64,000 nucleotides of DNA. It comes from Actinoallomurus sp040655075 (GTDB lineage Bacteria > Actinomycetota > Actinomycetes > Streptosporangiales > Streptosporangiaceae). The stretch covers positions 1-64,000 of the forward strand of contig NZ_JBFAJC010000054.1 of NCBI RefSeq assembly GCF_040655075.1, given 5' to 3'. The translations under genes were made by a program, and so were the position numbers. Positions 16,362-24,388 of the stretch are shown one piece after another; positions within the stretch are counted from its first letter, which is position 1, and each line of letters opens with the position of its first letter. Under the pieces are notes generated by a model. The model had not been told where the DNA came from and did not search any database. It saw only the letters and a list, made by a program, of their open reading frames with translations.

Positions 16362-16985
16362 ATGAAGCTGACGACCATGACTCAGGTCACCATCGATGGA
16401 GTGATGCAGGGAAACGGCCACGCGTCGGATGAGGACCGCAGGAACGGATTCGAGCGCGGCGGATGGGCCCGGGGCAAGGGCGACAACGAGACCCACGCGT
16501 TCATCAACCAGACCTACCAGCGCGCCGAGGCGTTCCTGTTCGGCCGGCGGACCTACGAGCTGTTCGCCGGCTCATGGGGGACCTTCACGGTCGAGGATGT
16601 CCCTGGCTGGGAACCCGTCACGCGGGCATTGAACACACGGCCCAAGTTCGTGGCGTCGACCACGCTCACCGATCCGGCGTGGTCGGACACGACCGTCCTG
16701 TCCGGAGACGTCGCGGCCGCCGTCCGAGAGCTGAAGGCCAAGCCGGGGGGTGAGCTGCAGGTGCACGGCAGTGGCATCCTGACCCGGTGGCTGCTGGACA
16801 ACGATCTGGTCGACGAGATGACTCTGATCACCATCCCGGTGGTCGTCGGCCAGGGCGTGCGGTTGTTCCCGGACGCGGGCCCGGATCTCGCGCTCGACCT
16901 CGTCGAGTCGCGCGTCGACTCCAAGGGCGTGACGATCCAGGTCTACCGGCCGGCCGGGCGCCCGCAGTATGCGCCAACGGCTTGA
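16362..16985 (+). CDS. Dihydrofolate reductase family protein (RibD C-terminal domain)
   Basis: A 207-residue protein of the RibD_C/DHFR-like superfamily. The N-terminal strand is MTQVTIDGVMQ. The nucleotide-binding region is AEAFLFGRRTYELFAGSW. The family end motif is VHGSGILTRWLLDNDLVDEM followed by TIPVVVGQGVRLFPD. These proteins are NADPH-dependent reductases of unknown substrate, found repeatedly beside ECF42 sigma factors and DGPF proteins, as here (53 bases to the next gene). The ATG follows AAGGTAGGGA. It likely forms one operon with the two genes downstream. Confidence 0.9.
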   Translation: MKLTTMTQVTIDGVMQGNGHASDEDRRNGFERGGWARGKGDNETHAFINQTYQRAEAFLFGRRTYELFAGSWGTFTVEDVPGWEPVTRALNTRPKFVASTTLTDPAWSDTTVLSGDVAAAVRELKAKPGGELQVHGSGILTRWLLDNDLVDEMTLITIPVVVGQGVRLFPDAGPDLALDLVESRVDSKGVTIQVYRPAGRPQYAPTA

Positions 16986-17038
16986 AGTCCCTGACCACCG
17001 AACCACGCTGTCCCGACACCACAGGAGAGGATCTTCAG

Positions 17039-17362
17039 ATGCAGTACCTGGTTTCCGTGATCGATGACAAGAGCAATCCCGGCAGCACGGACAGGCAGCC
17101 TGCCATCAGCGCGTTCAACGAACGACTGATCGCCGAGGGCTACTGGGTGTTCGCGGGCGGACTCGCCGACACCGACGCGGCCACGGTCATCGACAACCGC
17201 GGCGAGCAGGCGGTGTTCAGCGACGGGCCTTTCGTGGAGTCGAAGGAGTACCTCGCCGGCGTCTGGGTGTGGGAGGCCCCCGATCTGGATGTGGCGCTCA
17301 AGCTCGCCGCCGAGGCGTCGAAGGTCTGCGATCGGAAGATCGAGGTACGGCCGTTCCAGTGA
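17039..17362 (+). CDS. YciI/DGPF domain protein
   Basis: A 107-residue single-domain protein. The diagnostic motif FSDGPFVESKEYLAG gives the DGPF family its name. The beta-alpha-beta start MQYLVSVIDD and the C-terminal CDRKIEVRPFQ complete the fold. Such proteins are almost always next to an ECF42 sigma factor and are thought to act in the same pathway; no enzyme activity is established. CAGGAGAGG lies 10 bases before the ATG. The stop codon overlaps the GTG of the sigma-factor gene, giving tight coupling. Confidence 0.92.
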   Translation: MQYLVSVIDDKSNPGSTDRQPAISAFNERLIAEGYWVFAGGLADTDAATVIDNRGEQAVFSDGPFVESKEYLAGVWVWEAPDLDVALKLAAEASKVCDRKIEVRPFQ

Positions 17363-18600
17363 ACGACGTCGACGTCCGCGAGGCGATCACCCAGGCCCAC
17401 CACGCCGAGTGGGCCCGAGTGATCGCCGCCCTGACCAGGCGCTTCAGTGACCTCGGCATCGCCGAGGAGGCGGCGGCCGAGGCGTTCGCGACCGCCGTCG
17501 AGCGGTGGCCGGCCGACGGCGTACCCCCCAACCCCGGCGCCTGGCTGACCACCACCGCCAAACGCAAGGCCATCGACCGGATCCGCCGCGAGAACAAGCG
17601 CGACGACAAGCACAAGGAGGCTCAGATGGTGTACGACGACGACCCGCCCGAGCCTGTCGGCGCCATCGACGACGACCGGCTCCGGCTGATCTTCACCTGC
17701 TGTCACCCGGCGCTGGCGATGCAGACCCGCGTGGCGCTGACGCTGCGCATGGTCGGCGGTCTGACCGTGCCCGAGATCGCCCGCGCCTTCCTGGTGGCCG
17801 AGACCGCCATGGAGCGGCGGATCACCCGCGCGAAGGCCAAGATCAAGGCGACTCGCATCCCCTATCGGGTGCCGTCCGCCGAGGATCTGCCGGCACGCGT
17901 GTCCGGCGTGCTCGCCGTCCTGTTCCTGGTGTTCAACGAGGGCTACCTGGCGACCGGCCCCGACACCGATCCCCTACGTCACGACCTGACCGCCGAGGCG
18001 ATCCGGCTCACCCGCCTGATCCGTGCCCTGATGCCGGGCGACGGTGAGGTGGCCGGGCTGCTGGCGCTGATGCTCCTCACCGAGGCCCGCCGCACCGCCC
18101 GGGTCTCGGCCGGCGGCGAACTGGTCCCCCTGGCCGAGCAGGACCGTGGGGCCTGGGACGCGGCGCTGATCGCCGAGGGGCATCGGCTGGTACGCGAACG
18201 CCTCGCCGCTGCCGCCACCGGACTCGCTCCGGGCCGCTACCAGATCCTCGCCGCGATCAACGCCGTGCACACCTCCGCCCGCGACATGCGCGACACCGAC
18301 TGGTCACAGGTCCTCGCCCTCTACGACCAGCTCATCCGCCTCGACACCTCCCCGCTCATCGCCCTCAACCGGGCCATCGCGGTCGCCGAACTCGACGGCC
18401 CGGACGTGGCACTGGCAGCCGTCAACCGTCTTGAGGACACGCTGGCCGGCTATCACGCCTACCACGCCACCCGCGCCGACCTCCTACGCCGGCTGGGCCG
18501 CAGTCAGGAGTCACGCGCGGCGTACGACAAAGCCATCGAACTGGCGGGCAACACCGCCGAGACCGCCTACCTGACCCGCCGCCGCGACCAGTTGGGGTAG
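17359..18600 (+). CDS. ECF42-type RNA polymerase sigma factor with C-terminal TPR-like extension
   Basis: A 413-residue sigma factor. The first 170 residues hold region 2 (VIAALTRRFSDLGIAEEAAA, then GAWLTTTAKRKAIDRIRREN) and region 4 (LTVPEIARAFLVAETAMERR). The 240-residue C-terminal extension (DUF6596/TPR-like) includes LFLVFNEGYLATGP and the DWSQVLALYDQL helices that mark ECF42. In this group the extension replaces a separate anti-sigma factor as the control module. The start is the GTG overlapping the DGPF stop in GTGA. Its likely target is the promoter of the reductase-DGPF-sigma operon. Confidence 0.92.
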   Translation: MNDVDVREAITQAHHAEWARVIAALTRRFSDLGIAEEAAAEAFATAVERWPADGVPPNPGAWLTTTAKRKAIDRIRRENKRDDKHKEAQMVYDDDPPEPVGAIDDDRLRLIFTCCHPALAMQTRVALTLRMVGGLTVPEIARAFLVAETAMERRITRAKAKIKATRIPYRVPSAEDLPARVSGVLAVLFLVFNEGYLATGPDTDPLRHDLTAEAIRLTRLIRALMPGDGEVAGLLALMLLTEARRTARVSAGGELVPLAEQDRGAWDAALIAEGHRLVRERLAAAATGLAPGRYQILAAINAVHTSARDMRDTDWSQVLALYDQLIRLDTSPLIALNRAIAVAELDGPDVALAAVNRLEDTLAGYHAYHATRADLLRRLGRSQESRAAYDKAIELAGNTAETAYLTRRRDQLG

Positions 18601-18792
18601 CCGGGATCCCGATCGAACCCGCGCGCGAAGCGGCGGCCGGCCCGGGGCGCCCTGCCGATGCATTCCGCACCTGTCGCGCCGTACCGCGATATACGAGCAC
18701 CCGCCGATCACCCACGCAACGCACTGGCAGCCACCCGCCGCTTCCTACGCCATGTAGAGACCGTCCTTCATGCGTGGGCCGACGTGCTTGCA

Positions 18793-18820
18793 GGACCATC
18801 CCCGCGTGCGCGGGGATGCT
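18793..18820 (-). repeat. Lone type I-E CRISPR-repeat-like sequence
   Basis: The + strand reads GGACCATCCCCGCG then TGCGCGGGGA. Those 24 bases equal the reverse complement of the common actinobacterial I-E repeat (consensus recalled, not searched), after which it diverges. No second copy lies one repeat-spacer unit (about 61 bp) away on either side, and no cas gene is in the window. The remainder of 18601-18928 holds only this element and a terminator. Confidence 0.5.
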
Positions 18821-18859
18821 GCATCATCACTGGGCTCGGTATTCCGGCTGACGCGAGTA

Positions 18860-18889
18860 GGGAGCGGGAACTCTCACGTTCCCGCTCCC
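18860..18889 (-). terminator. Strong stem-loop after the DUF4232 gene
   Basis: GGGAGCGGGAAC, six-base loop, GTTCCCGCTCCC: a perfect 12-bp stem 40 bases beyond the stop of the - strand lipoprotein gene. Confidence 0.75.
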
Positions 18890-18928
18890 TGCGGCCCCGT
18901 ATGCCCGGCCTGTTCCGTTCCGGGTGGG

Positions 18929-19588
18929 TCAGGTGAAGTTGACGCCGTTCATGGTGGGCTGGAGTGTGCCCAGGGTGAGGCTGTCGCAGAGCGGTGGCTG
19001 GTAGCCGTCGTCGAGGCCGTGGTAGGTGAGCGGGATCCAGGTGCTGTGCCAGGCGACGCCGAGGTCGTCGGTGGTGCCGCCGGGGCAGCCCTTGGTGGTG
19101 TGCCACTTGGTTCCGGCGAAGGCCGAGCGTCCGGGCCGTAGCGTGATGGTCATGCCGGGACCGGGGTAGCTCACCTGGGTCGCGGGAATCGCGGTGTAGT
19201 TGTTCTGCCCGCCCTTCCCGAGCGGTGTCCAGCCGGCCGGCAGGTAGCAGGTTTCGCTCGACCGGTTGGTGATGGTCAGCGTGGCGGTCGCCTTTTCCGC
19301 TGCCATTTCCGCTTCCAGTCCGTTGAGGCCGGGATCTTGAAGCTGCAGATCGGCGTTGAGTTCGGATGCCATGCAGCTCGGCGTGTCGCCCTGACCGGCG
19401 TTCGCCGCCGTCGCCTTCCCGTCGTGGGTGCCAGGGGCGGCCGGCGCCGCCTTCGCCGATGAACCCGACGCTGTCGAACCCGACGACGTCGACACCTTGC
19501 TGTCGATGTTGCAGCCGGTGAGGGCGAGAGCGACCATCCCGCCACCACAAGCCAGAGCGGCAGTCATACGAAGGCGCTTGAACTGCAT
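18929..19588 (-). CDS. DUF4232 domain lipoprotein
   Basis: A 219-residue exported protein. The lipoprotein signal ends in LALTGC with the lipidated cysteine at residue 26. Residues 30-68 are a low-complexity Ser/Ala/Gly linker. The C-terminal DUF4232 domain (about 72-219) begins at CMASELNADLQLQD and includes LTITNRSSETCYLPAGW, the family hallmark of a beta-sandwich with paired cysteines, and a final LCDSLTLGTLQP. Function is unknown; these proteins are common surface lipoproteins of actinomycetes. Confidence 0.85.
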   Translation of the reverse strand: MQFKRLRMTAALACGGGMVALALTGCNIDSKVSTSSGSTASGSSAKAAPAAPGTHDGKATAANAGQGDTPSCMASELNADLQLQDPGLNGLEAEMAAEKATATLTITNRSSETCYLPAGWTPLGKGGQNNYTAIPATQVSYPGPGMTITLRPGRSAFAGTKWHTTKGCPGGTTDDLGVAWHSTWIPLTYHGLDDGYQPPLCDSLTLGTLQPTMNGVNFT

Positions 19589-20212
19589 GGTTAAAACCTC
19601 TCCGGTTGCTTACTGACTCGACTAATAAGTTCGATGTCCGGTAATGCCGTGGAGGTTCGCAGGAAGATCAGAATTCCTTATTTTTTCTGCCGTGACGGAT
19701 GTCACGCGAACCTGGGAGGCCGGCAAAGCATCTCTATAGGAGAACTGCCCCGGCTCGCATAAATCACGCACTGCCGCCTGGACGGTCGGCTCCATGGCAC
19801 TGCGGCGCGGGCGACCCACGGTCGTCCACTCCGTGGGAGCCGCTGCCACGAGATCACCGGCTTCCAGCGTTCGAGCCGGTGAAGCATCTCGGCGAGGTCG
19901 TAAGCCGGAGAACACACCTTGTGCAGCATGAAAATAGGGTCGGGTCGAAGACCTGTCCTCGGCGGCCTCATCAACGAATACGGGGCCGCATAGACCAATC
20001 TGCAAACCTGCGGGTGAACGTACCGATCCTATATTCGTGCGGTACAGGTTGGCCCGCTGATCCTTCGGTCCGGGAATGGTGTGCTCGATCTGCCGTCGTC
20101 GCAGTTAGCTCAGGCTGCGTAACCCAATATTCGAGCGGCACATGCCGCGAGCCGCGCGCCGAGGCCGTGACACATCCTTATCTGCAAGCGCCGCCTTCGC
20201 GCCGGCCGACGG
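19589..20212. other. Gene-free stretch
   Basis: No frame with a good start and even codon usage. Base composition is lower in GC than around it, with a TTATTTTTT run at about 19678. A - strand frame contains LCEPGQFSYRDALPASQVRV, which may be a fragment of an unidentified protein. Confidence 0.4.
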
Positions 20213-20944
20213 TCAGTAGCGGATGACGTGGACCGGGCCGTTGAAGCGGAAGCCCTTCCCGGCCCACCCGGCCTTCACCTCGATCCGGCCGTGCGCGCGG
20301 AGGGGGATCGCCTTCGTGGAGAGCACCGCGCGCGTGATGGCCTCGCGGTGGCTCTCGCCCACCTTTGAACGGTCGGTGGTCGTGGCGTAGGTGGCGATCG
20401 AGGCGCTGGTGGGGTACGCCCGCTTGTCGTACTTCGCGTCCTTCTTCACTTCGACCCACACGGTGCCGCACACGGTGGACCCCATGACGACGAGAGTGCC
20501 CCCCTGCCGGCCCTTCGGAGCTCCCATGTCACCGACGACGGGAAACGTCGTCACGACGGTGGCGCGGTACTTGCCCTGCTCGGTCGCGCAGACCCGCGCG
20601 TCGCCGCTCACCGGCGGCGCGACCGCCGGGGGCGAGGTCACCTTGGCGGAGCCCCGAGGCGTGTCGTGCGAGCCGGGAGTCACCTTGGCGGAGCGCCGAG
20701 GCGTGTCATGTGGACCGGGAGTCACCTTGGCGGAGCGCGCAGGCGTGTCGTGTGGACCGGCGGCCACCTTGGCGGAGCGCGCAGGCGTGACATGCGAGCC
20801 GACGGTCACCCTCTCGGCGGCGGAAGCCGTGGCCCGAGGCGTGGGGCGAGAGGGTGCCACGGCGGCCGCGGCGGCGGTGATGCCGCTCGCGACGACCGTC
20901 CCGGCGATTAGCGCGGGCAACCGGCGCCGCTTCCTGGTCTCCAT
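20213..20944 (-). CDS. Secreted protein with four 14-residue repeats
   Basis: A 243-residue protein of unknown function. The start METRKRRRLPALIAGTVVAS is a signal peptide with a strongly basic n-region. Residues 46-101 are four tandem repeats of the type VTPGPHDTPRRSAK, likely a disordered, positively charged spacer. The C-terminal domain (about 115-243) has two cysteines (CATEQGKYRATVV, VCGTVWVEVKK), probably disulphide linked, and ends in FNGPVHVIRY. ATG 20944 has GGAG seven bases upstream. A promoter-like pair lies at 21000-21027. Confidence 0.7.
   Translation of the reverse strand: METRKRRRLPALIAGTVVASGITAAAAAVAPSRPTPRATASAAERVTVGSHVTPARSAKVAAGPHDTPARSAKVTPGPHDTPRRSAKVTPGSHDTPRGSAKVTSPPAVAPPVSGDARVCATEQGKYRATVVTTFPVVGDMGAPKGRQGGTLVVMGSTVCGTVWVEVKKDAKYDKRAYPTSASIATYATTTDRSKVGESHREAITRAVLSTKAIPLRAHGRIEVKAGWAGKGFRFNGPVHVIRY
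20642..20809 (-). repeat. Four 42-bp coding repeats
   Basis: Four in-frame units of 42 bp inside the secreted protein gene, each containing CACCTTGGCGGAGCG on the + strand. The units differ by few bases; the two inner ones are the most alike. Such arrays expand or shrink by unequal crossing over without loss of frame. Confidence 0.9.
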
Positions 20945-20999
20945 CGGGTCGCTCCGGAGTTCGGATGAGCGCACAGCGCACTCATGATCGAAGATCTCA

Positions 21000-21027
21000 T
21001 GAGTAAAGATGCTCGGACGGCCGTCAA
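21000..21027 (-). promoter_or_regulatory. Promoter-like element of the repeat-protein gene
   Basis: On the - strand, TTGACG is followed after 16 bases by TACTCA, about 55 bases before the ATG at 20944. Just upstream, TTCTCAGG occurs twice (+ strand 21039 onward), a possible regulator site. Confidence 0.4.
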
Positions 21028-21149
21028 GGTTGTTTGGATTCTCAGGGTTTTCTCAGGTTTGTGCGGCCGTGCCGAATCGCCCAGGTCAGGCACGTCGTGA
21101 TCGTCTGCCCTGGCGTGACCATCGGTGAGCACACCGTGGTCGGCCCGGG

Positions 21150-21993
21150 CTATGCGACCTGTGCGCGGTCACAGAGCAGGCCGCCGAGATGCGTCTGAGC
21201 GGTGTCGAGGATGTGGCGCAGGCGTAGTGCGTCAGGGGCCAGTGCGGTGATCAGCGCGGCGGGGGCCGGCCAGCGGCACCAGGACACCCTGCCCGTCGGC
21301 CGTGTCGTGTCCCAGCAGTCGGGTCTTGGGCGGTGTTTTCTCGAAGTCGGGGTCGACGATGAGGAGTTGGCCGATGGCGCGGTGGTCGGACAGGATGGCG
21401 GGGCCGTCCCAGCCGGGTGCTCTTGGGCCGTATGCGGTCTGGTGGTCCAGGAGGGGGTGGCCGTCGCGGCGGATGGTCAGGCGGGTGATCAGGTGGCCTG
21501 GTGGTTCTTCTGCGCGTCCGAGGATCTGCTCTTCGCGTAGTACCAGCCGGGCCGTGGGAGCCAGGTCGACGGTGCAGGATTGCCGCAGGTTGCTGCCGCG
21601 GGCGGAGATCAGTGGTTTGGGGAGCCAGTGCAGCCGAGCCCCTTCGCCTGCGGTCAGCCGTACGTCGTAGGTGGCGTGGTCGGGGGTGCTGCCGCGAAGG
21701 GCGAGTGTGGCAGCGGCGGTCGTGATGTGCAGGGTGGCGTCGTCGTCGGCGGCGGCTGCGATGCACAGCCGGTCACCGCCGAGGGGTGCGCTCATGGCAC
21801 CGATGATGCACACGCGCGCCTCGCCGCCACGGGAGCGGAGTCGGCGTAGTTCGAAGGGCCCGTCACCGTGGAGGACGGGCAGGGTCGTGGCACGGCCGGT
21901 GGCGGTCGCCTCGATGCGGGCGGTGGCGTGCACGCCGAGGCCGGTGGGTCGGGGTCCTGAGGCTGCCTCGGCTTGCCGGAGCCGGAGTTTCAT
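21150..21993 (-). pseudogene. ureD: Urease accessory protein UreD, frameshifted
   Basis: The protein resembles UreD, the nickel-loading scaffold of urease. Segments include GVHATARIEATATGRATTLP, LHWLPKPLISARGSNLRQS and GPAILSDHRAIGQLLIVDPD. After VLVPLAGP the frame goes wrong; removing one G from the five-G run at 21261-21265 restores ALITALAPDALRLRHILDTA and the family-like end, stopping at 21150. No other urease gene is present. The 5' end abuts an IS21 fragment and has no ribosome binding site. Alternatively the five-G run could be a sequencing error, which would leave an intact but orphan ureD. Confidence 0.75.
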
Positions 21994-21995
21994 AT

Positions 21996-22075
21996 TTGCC
22001 GGCAACATCATCGAAACCGGCACCGACTCCTACCGCCTCGCCCAGACCCGAGCACGAGCGGAACAAGCAAGCTGA
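21996..22075 (+). pseudogene. 3' end of an IS21-type istB gene
   Basis: The frame reads FAGNIIETGTDSYRLAQTRA and stops at 22073-22075. This is the characteristic C-terminus of the IstB ATPase helper of IS21 transposons (ETGTDSYRL). Nothing upstream matches, as the sequence passes directly into the antisense of ureD. It is the scar of an insertion that removed the 5' neighbour of ureD. Confidence 0.55.
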
Positions 22076-22543
22076 CCACACCCACACAACGTGGGGTGGT
22101 GACGCAAGTCCCTCTCCAAGAGTGACGGAACTAGCCCGGTCGCGATCGCCTTGGTAACCAACCCCCGAAGTTCCTCTGCGATACCGGTCTCAGCGATGAA
22201 GGCTAGGGCGTCCTCGACGTCCAGTGGGACACCGTCGTTGATCAGTCCGACCAGCCAGGTAACGCGTAGCCGACTGGTCTTCAAGGCCGGGATGCCCGGC
22301 TGCCAGTGCGCGCGCGCACCACACCGGTTCGCTCCTCGTCGTGTGCCCCGTTCCGGGCACGGTGCTGCCCGCTGTGCCCAGAGTCCGGCAGCACGATGGA
22401 ACAGCACGCAGAAGCCCCTGGTCCAGACGAGCGGATTGTGGTGATCAACCCGTTTACCAGGGGCGAGGTGCGGCCAGGGGGAGCGCGGTGACGGCGGTGG
22501 GAATGGGTCCCTAAGGGGCGCCCAACCAGCCGTGGAAATCAGA
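22076..22543. other. Region without an intact gene; possible recombinase remnant
   Basis: A - strand frame (about 22150-22300) reads KTSRLRVTWLVGLINDGVPL, reminiscent of the C-terminal core of tyrosine recombinases, but no catalytic RHRY set can be found. The inverted bases CCACACAACGTGG near 22084 lie just beyond the istB end and could belong to the transposon terminus. Confidence 0.3.
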
Positions 22544-23029
22544 CTACTGCCACGACCACCACTGGGACGTTTGATTGTTTTCGCAGACGCCGAGCCCGGG
22601 GCTCCACATGTACTGGGAGCCGGAGTCGATGCAAATATTAGGGTTGTGCACGTTGCGGAACACTTGGTAGTACCGGCCGTCGATCGGCCCCCCTATCCAA
22701 GTCGCGGTGAACTTCTGATAGTCGCCGCCGTTGCACGAGAAAAGGGAAGAACTGTACTGGCCTAGATCGATGCATTTCCCACTGTTGGCTCGAAATTGAA
22801 TGTATCGGGAATCGTTGGAGATGTTGGTCCAGATCTGCACCGGTGATCCGTTGCAGTTCCAGGCGCTAAGCCAGCCACCACCGGCGTCGAGGCATTGGCC
22901 CTTTTTGATGTTGAACATCGCACCGTTTTGATACGACGCGGACGCGGAGGGCGCAAGGCCCACCAGTGTCGCGATGAGCGGCGCAGTCAGAGCTGTAAGC
23001 GTAATGATCTTTCTTTTGGGCGTCTGCAT
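22544..23029 (-). CDS. Secreted ricin-type beta-trefoil lectin
   Basis: A 161-residue exported protein. The signal peptide MQTPKRKIITLTALTAPLIA ends after APSASA. The mature part is one beta-trefoil with three cysteine-marked lobes: QCLDAGGGWLSAWNCNG, KCIDLGQYSSSLFSCNGGDY and ICIDSGSQYMWSPGLGVCEN. It ends with an SQWWSW variant of the QxW motif. The ATG at 23029 follows AAGGTAAGGAACAAA. The gene is lower in GC and has looser codon usage than its neighbours, suggesting transfer. It is divergent from an ArsR-like remnant, with a palindrome between them at 23175-23206. It likely binds sugars outside the cell. Confidence 0.82.
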   Translation of the reverse strand: MQTPKRKIITLTALTAPLIATLVGLAPSASASYQNGAMFNIKKGQCLDAGGGWLSAWNCNGSPVQIWTNISNDSRYIQFRANSGKCIDLGQYSSSLFSCNGGDYQKFTATWIGGPIDGRYYQVFRNVHNPNICIDSGSQYMWSPGLGVCENNQTSQWWSWQ

Positions 23030-23140
23030 TTTGTTCCTTACCTTCCGCATCCACTCGCTGGCTCTCGCGGGTTCTTGGTCTGGTGCCCGTTTACCTCTTC
23101 TGGGCGGTTCGGGCCTTGCGCGTGCCCTCGTGCATCGCCG

Positions 23141-23456
23141 GGCCTCGCCATTGTGTCCAGCGGTCAAGGGAGATGCGATCGTTAAGTCCTCGACTTAAAC
23201 GATCGCTTGCGGTCTCTCGTTGTCGGCTCGTCCATGGCCTGATCAGGCCAGACCTTTATCGCGCTCGCTCCAAGCCTTCTACGCTGGAGATCGTTCTGAT
23301 ACGTCTTCGGGGGCGTGATGTGACGACGATCAGCTACCCCGCCGTGGACCTGGCCCAGACCAGGTTCGCGCTCTCACCACTCGGCCACCTCGTGCACGGC
23401 GTCCACGATTCGGCGTGCAGCCGTGGCTCCTCACTCCGTCGTGCCCGGTGGCACAC
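23141..23456 (+). repeat. Inverted duplication, copy A
   Basis: About 315 bp that recur in opposite orientation at 38424-38741, roughly 90 percent identical by eye. It includes the palindrome, the untranslated leader and the first 45 or so codons of an ArsR-like regulator, plus about 30 bp on the lectin side. Confidence 0.85.
23175..23206. promoter_or_regulatory. Operator-like palindrome, copy A
   Basis: Arms GCGATCGTTAAGTC and GACTTAAACGATCGC around CTC; one T is missing in the left arm compared with copy B. It lies between the divergent lectin gene and the regulator remnant. A second, perfect palindrome, GGCCTGATCAGGCC, lies at 23236-23249. Confidence 0.7.
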
Positions 23457-23499
23457 GAGGGTGTCCGCATCGCTGCAGGCCATGGAGTTTCGTCAGTAG
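23320..23499 (+). pseudogene. 5' remnant of an ArsR-like (DUF5937-type) regulator, copy A
   Basis: GTG 23320 opens a 59-codon frame containing ISYPAVDLAQTRFALSPLGH and LVHGVHDSACSRGSSLRRAR. This matches the N-terminal part of actinobacterial winged-helix regulators of the ArsR type with a DUF5937 start (AxDLxxxRFAxSPL). The helix-turn-helix should lie much further downstream and is missing. The frame ends at TAG 23497-23499 after 15 unrelated codons, so only the front of the gene was kept or copied. Confidence 0.55.
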
Positions 23500-23872
23500 C
23501 CCAACGTCACCACAATCATGCCAACCAAGACCAGGCATGGCTCTCGTTCTCACCACCGCTCCAACACCGTTGATCAGCAAGTGGCTCTCCCACCGACCTA
23601 CACGTGGCTCTCGACTCCACCTTCATAGCCAGTCCGGGAGAACCCCGGTTGGGGATACCGGCGCGGATCGCCAATGGGTTGCGGACATCACGTATGTCGA
23701 CACCGCTGCCGGGAGCAGTGCAGGCCGCACAGCCCATAGATGGCGGAAAAGACGAGAAGGGTTATGGCCCCAAAATGCCGGCCGAGGAGCTGCTCTTATG
23801 GGGTCGCATGAAGGACACCTGATTTAGGTAAGTAGTGCGTAGCCGTTGCGGTGGCCTTGTTGGTGACGCGGT
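23500..23872. other. Gene-free stretch with a transposase fragment
   Basis: On the + strand at 23654-23716 a fragment reads ADRQWVADITYVDTAAG, the first DDE strand of IS3-like transposases (xxWVADITYVxT). The frame before and after it does not continue the family. The remainder shows no gene. Confidence 0.45.
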
Positions 23873-24388
23873 CTACTTCTTGTAGATGTGGATGTTCTTC
23901 ACGTACATATCGCAGCGGCTGGACATGCCCTTCTGGTGGTAAACGCCAACCTTGAAGTAGTGGTTGGCGCGGCCATGGTCCTGGAAGGTGCCATGGGCGA
24001 CGCCGTTGACGTAGACGCTTATGTTGCGCGATGCGGTGTCGTGAATGACTTTGAGCCGGAGATATTTGTCGTAGAGAGGGGAGTAGATGGTTGAGTCGCC
24101 GTAGTAGGAGAGCCGGTTTGGCATTGCCCATGCCATGAAGGAGGTGGCTCGGTCGGGCGCGCCGAAGATCTGCATGATGGAGGCGCGTGAGCAGCCGGCG
24201 GCAACCTTGATGTCCGCCTGGAATTGTGCCTGGCCGGATGTGTAGTCGTTGAAGAAGCGCATTTCGCTGCGCGGGCCGGAGTCGCGACCCGGGTAGGTGC
24301 TGGGGTCGGTGCTGATCACCCAGAAATGGTGCTCGCCGTTGCTCAGTGTGTGACGGGTCTTGCCTGGCGGTTGCCAACCCCACCCGCT
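23873..24388 (-). pseudogene. 5'-truncated polysaccharide-lyase-like gene
   Basis: The frame is open from 24388 and ends at 23873. It reads GWGWQPPGKTRHTLSNGEHH at the front, then FWVISTDPSTYPGRDSGPRS, EMRFFNDYTSGQAQFQADIK and, near the end, YFKVGVYHQKGMSSRCDMYV. This pattern (RSExR, QxxxxY, YFKxGxYxQ) is that of alginate-lyase-like jelly rolls (PL7-type). There is a stop upstream and no start codon or signal peptide, so the front is missing. It meets a lectin remnant head to head at about 24380. Confidence 0.6.

Noticed and set aside
15975..16496. N-terminal extension of RecQ by 174 codons
   Set aside because: The good ribosome binding site GGGAGGG before ATG 15974, and the RecQ family start near there, make the extension unlikely. 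The extension has shadow-like composition.
18600..18930. CRISPR array
   Set aside because: Only one repeat-like unit is present. No copy lies one repeat-spacer unit away and no cas gene is in the window, so no array is called.
19699..20226. + strand gene of 175 codons
   Set aside because: Mixed composition, no start signal, and it runs into the antisense of the repeat protein gene.
20642..20809. Repeat array as CRISPR or regulatory iterons
   Set aside because: The 42-bp unit keeps the reading frame and codes for a repeated peptide in a secreted protein, so a coding minisatellite explains it.
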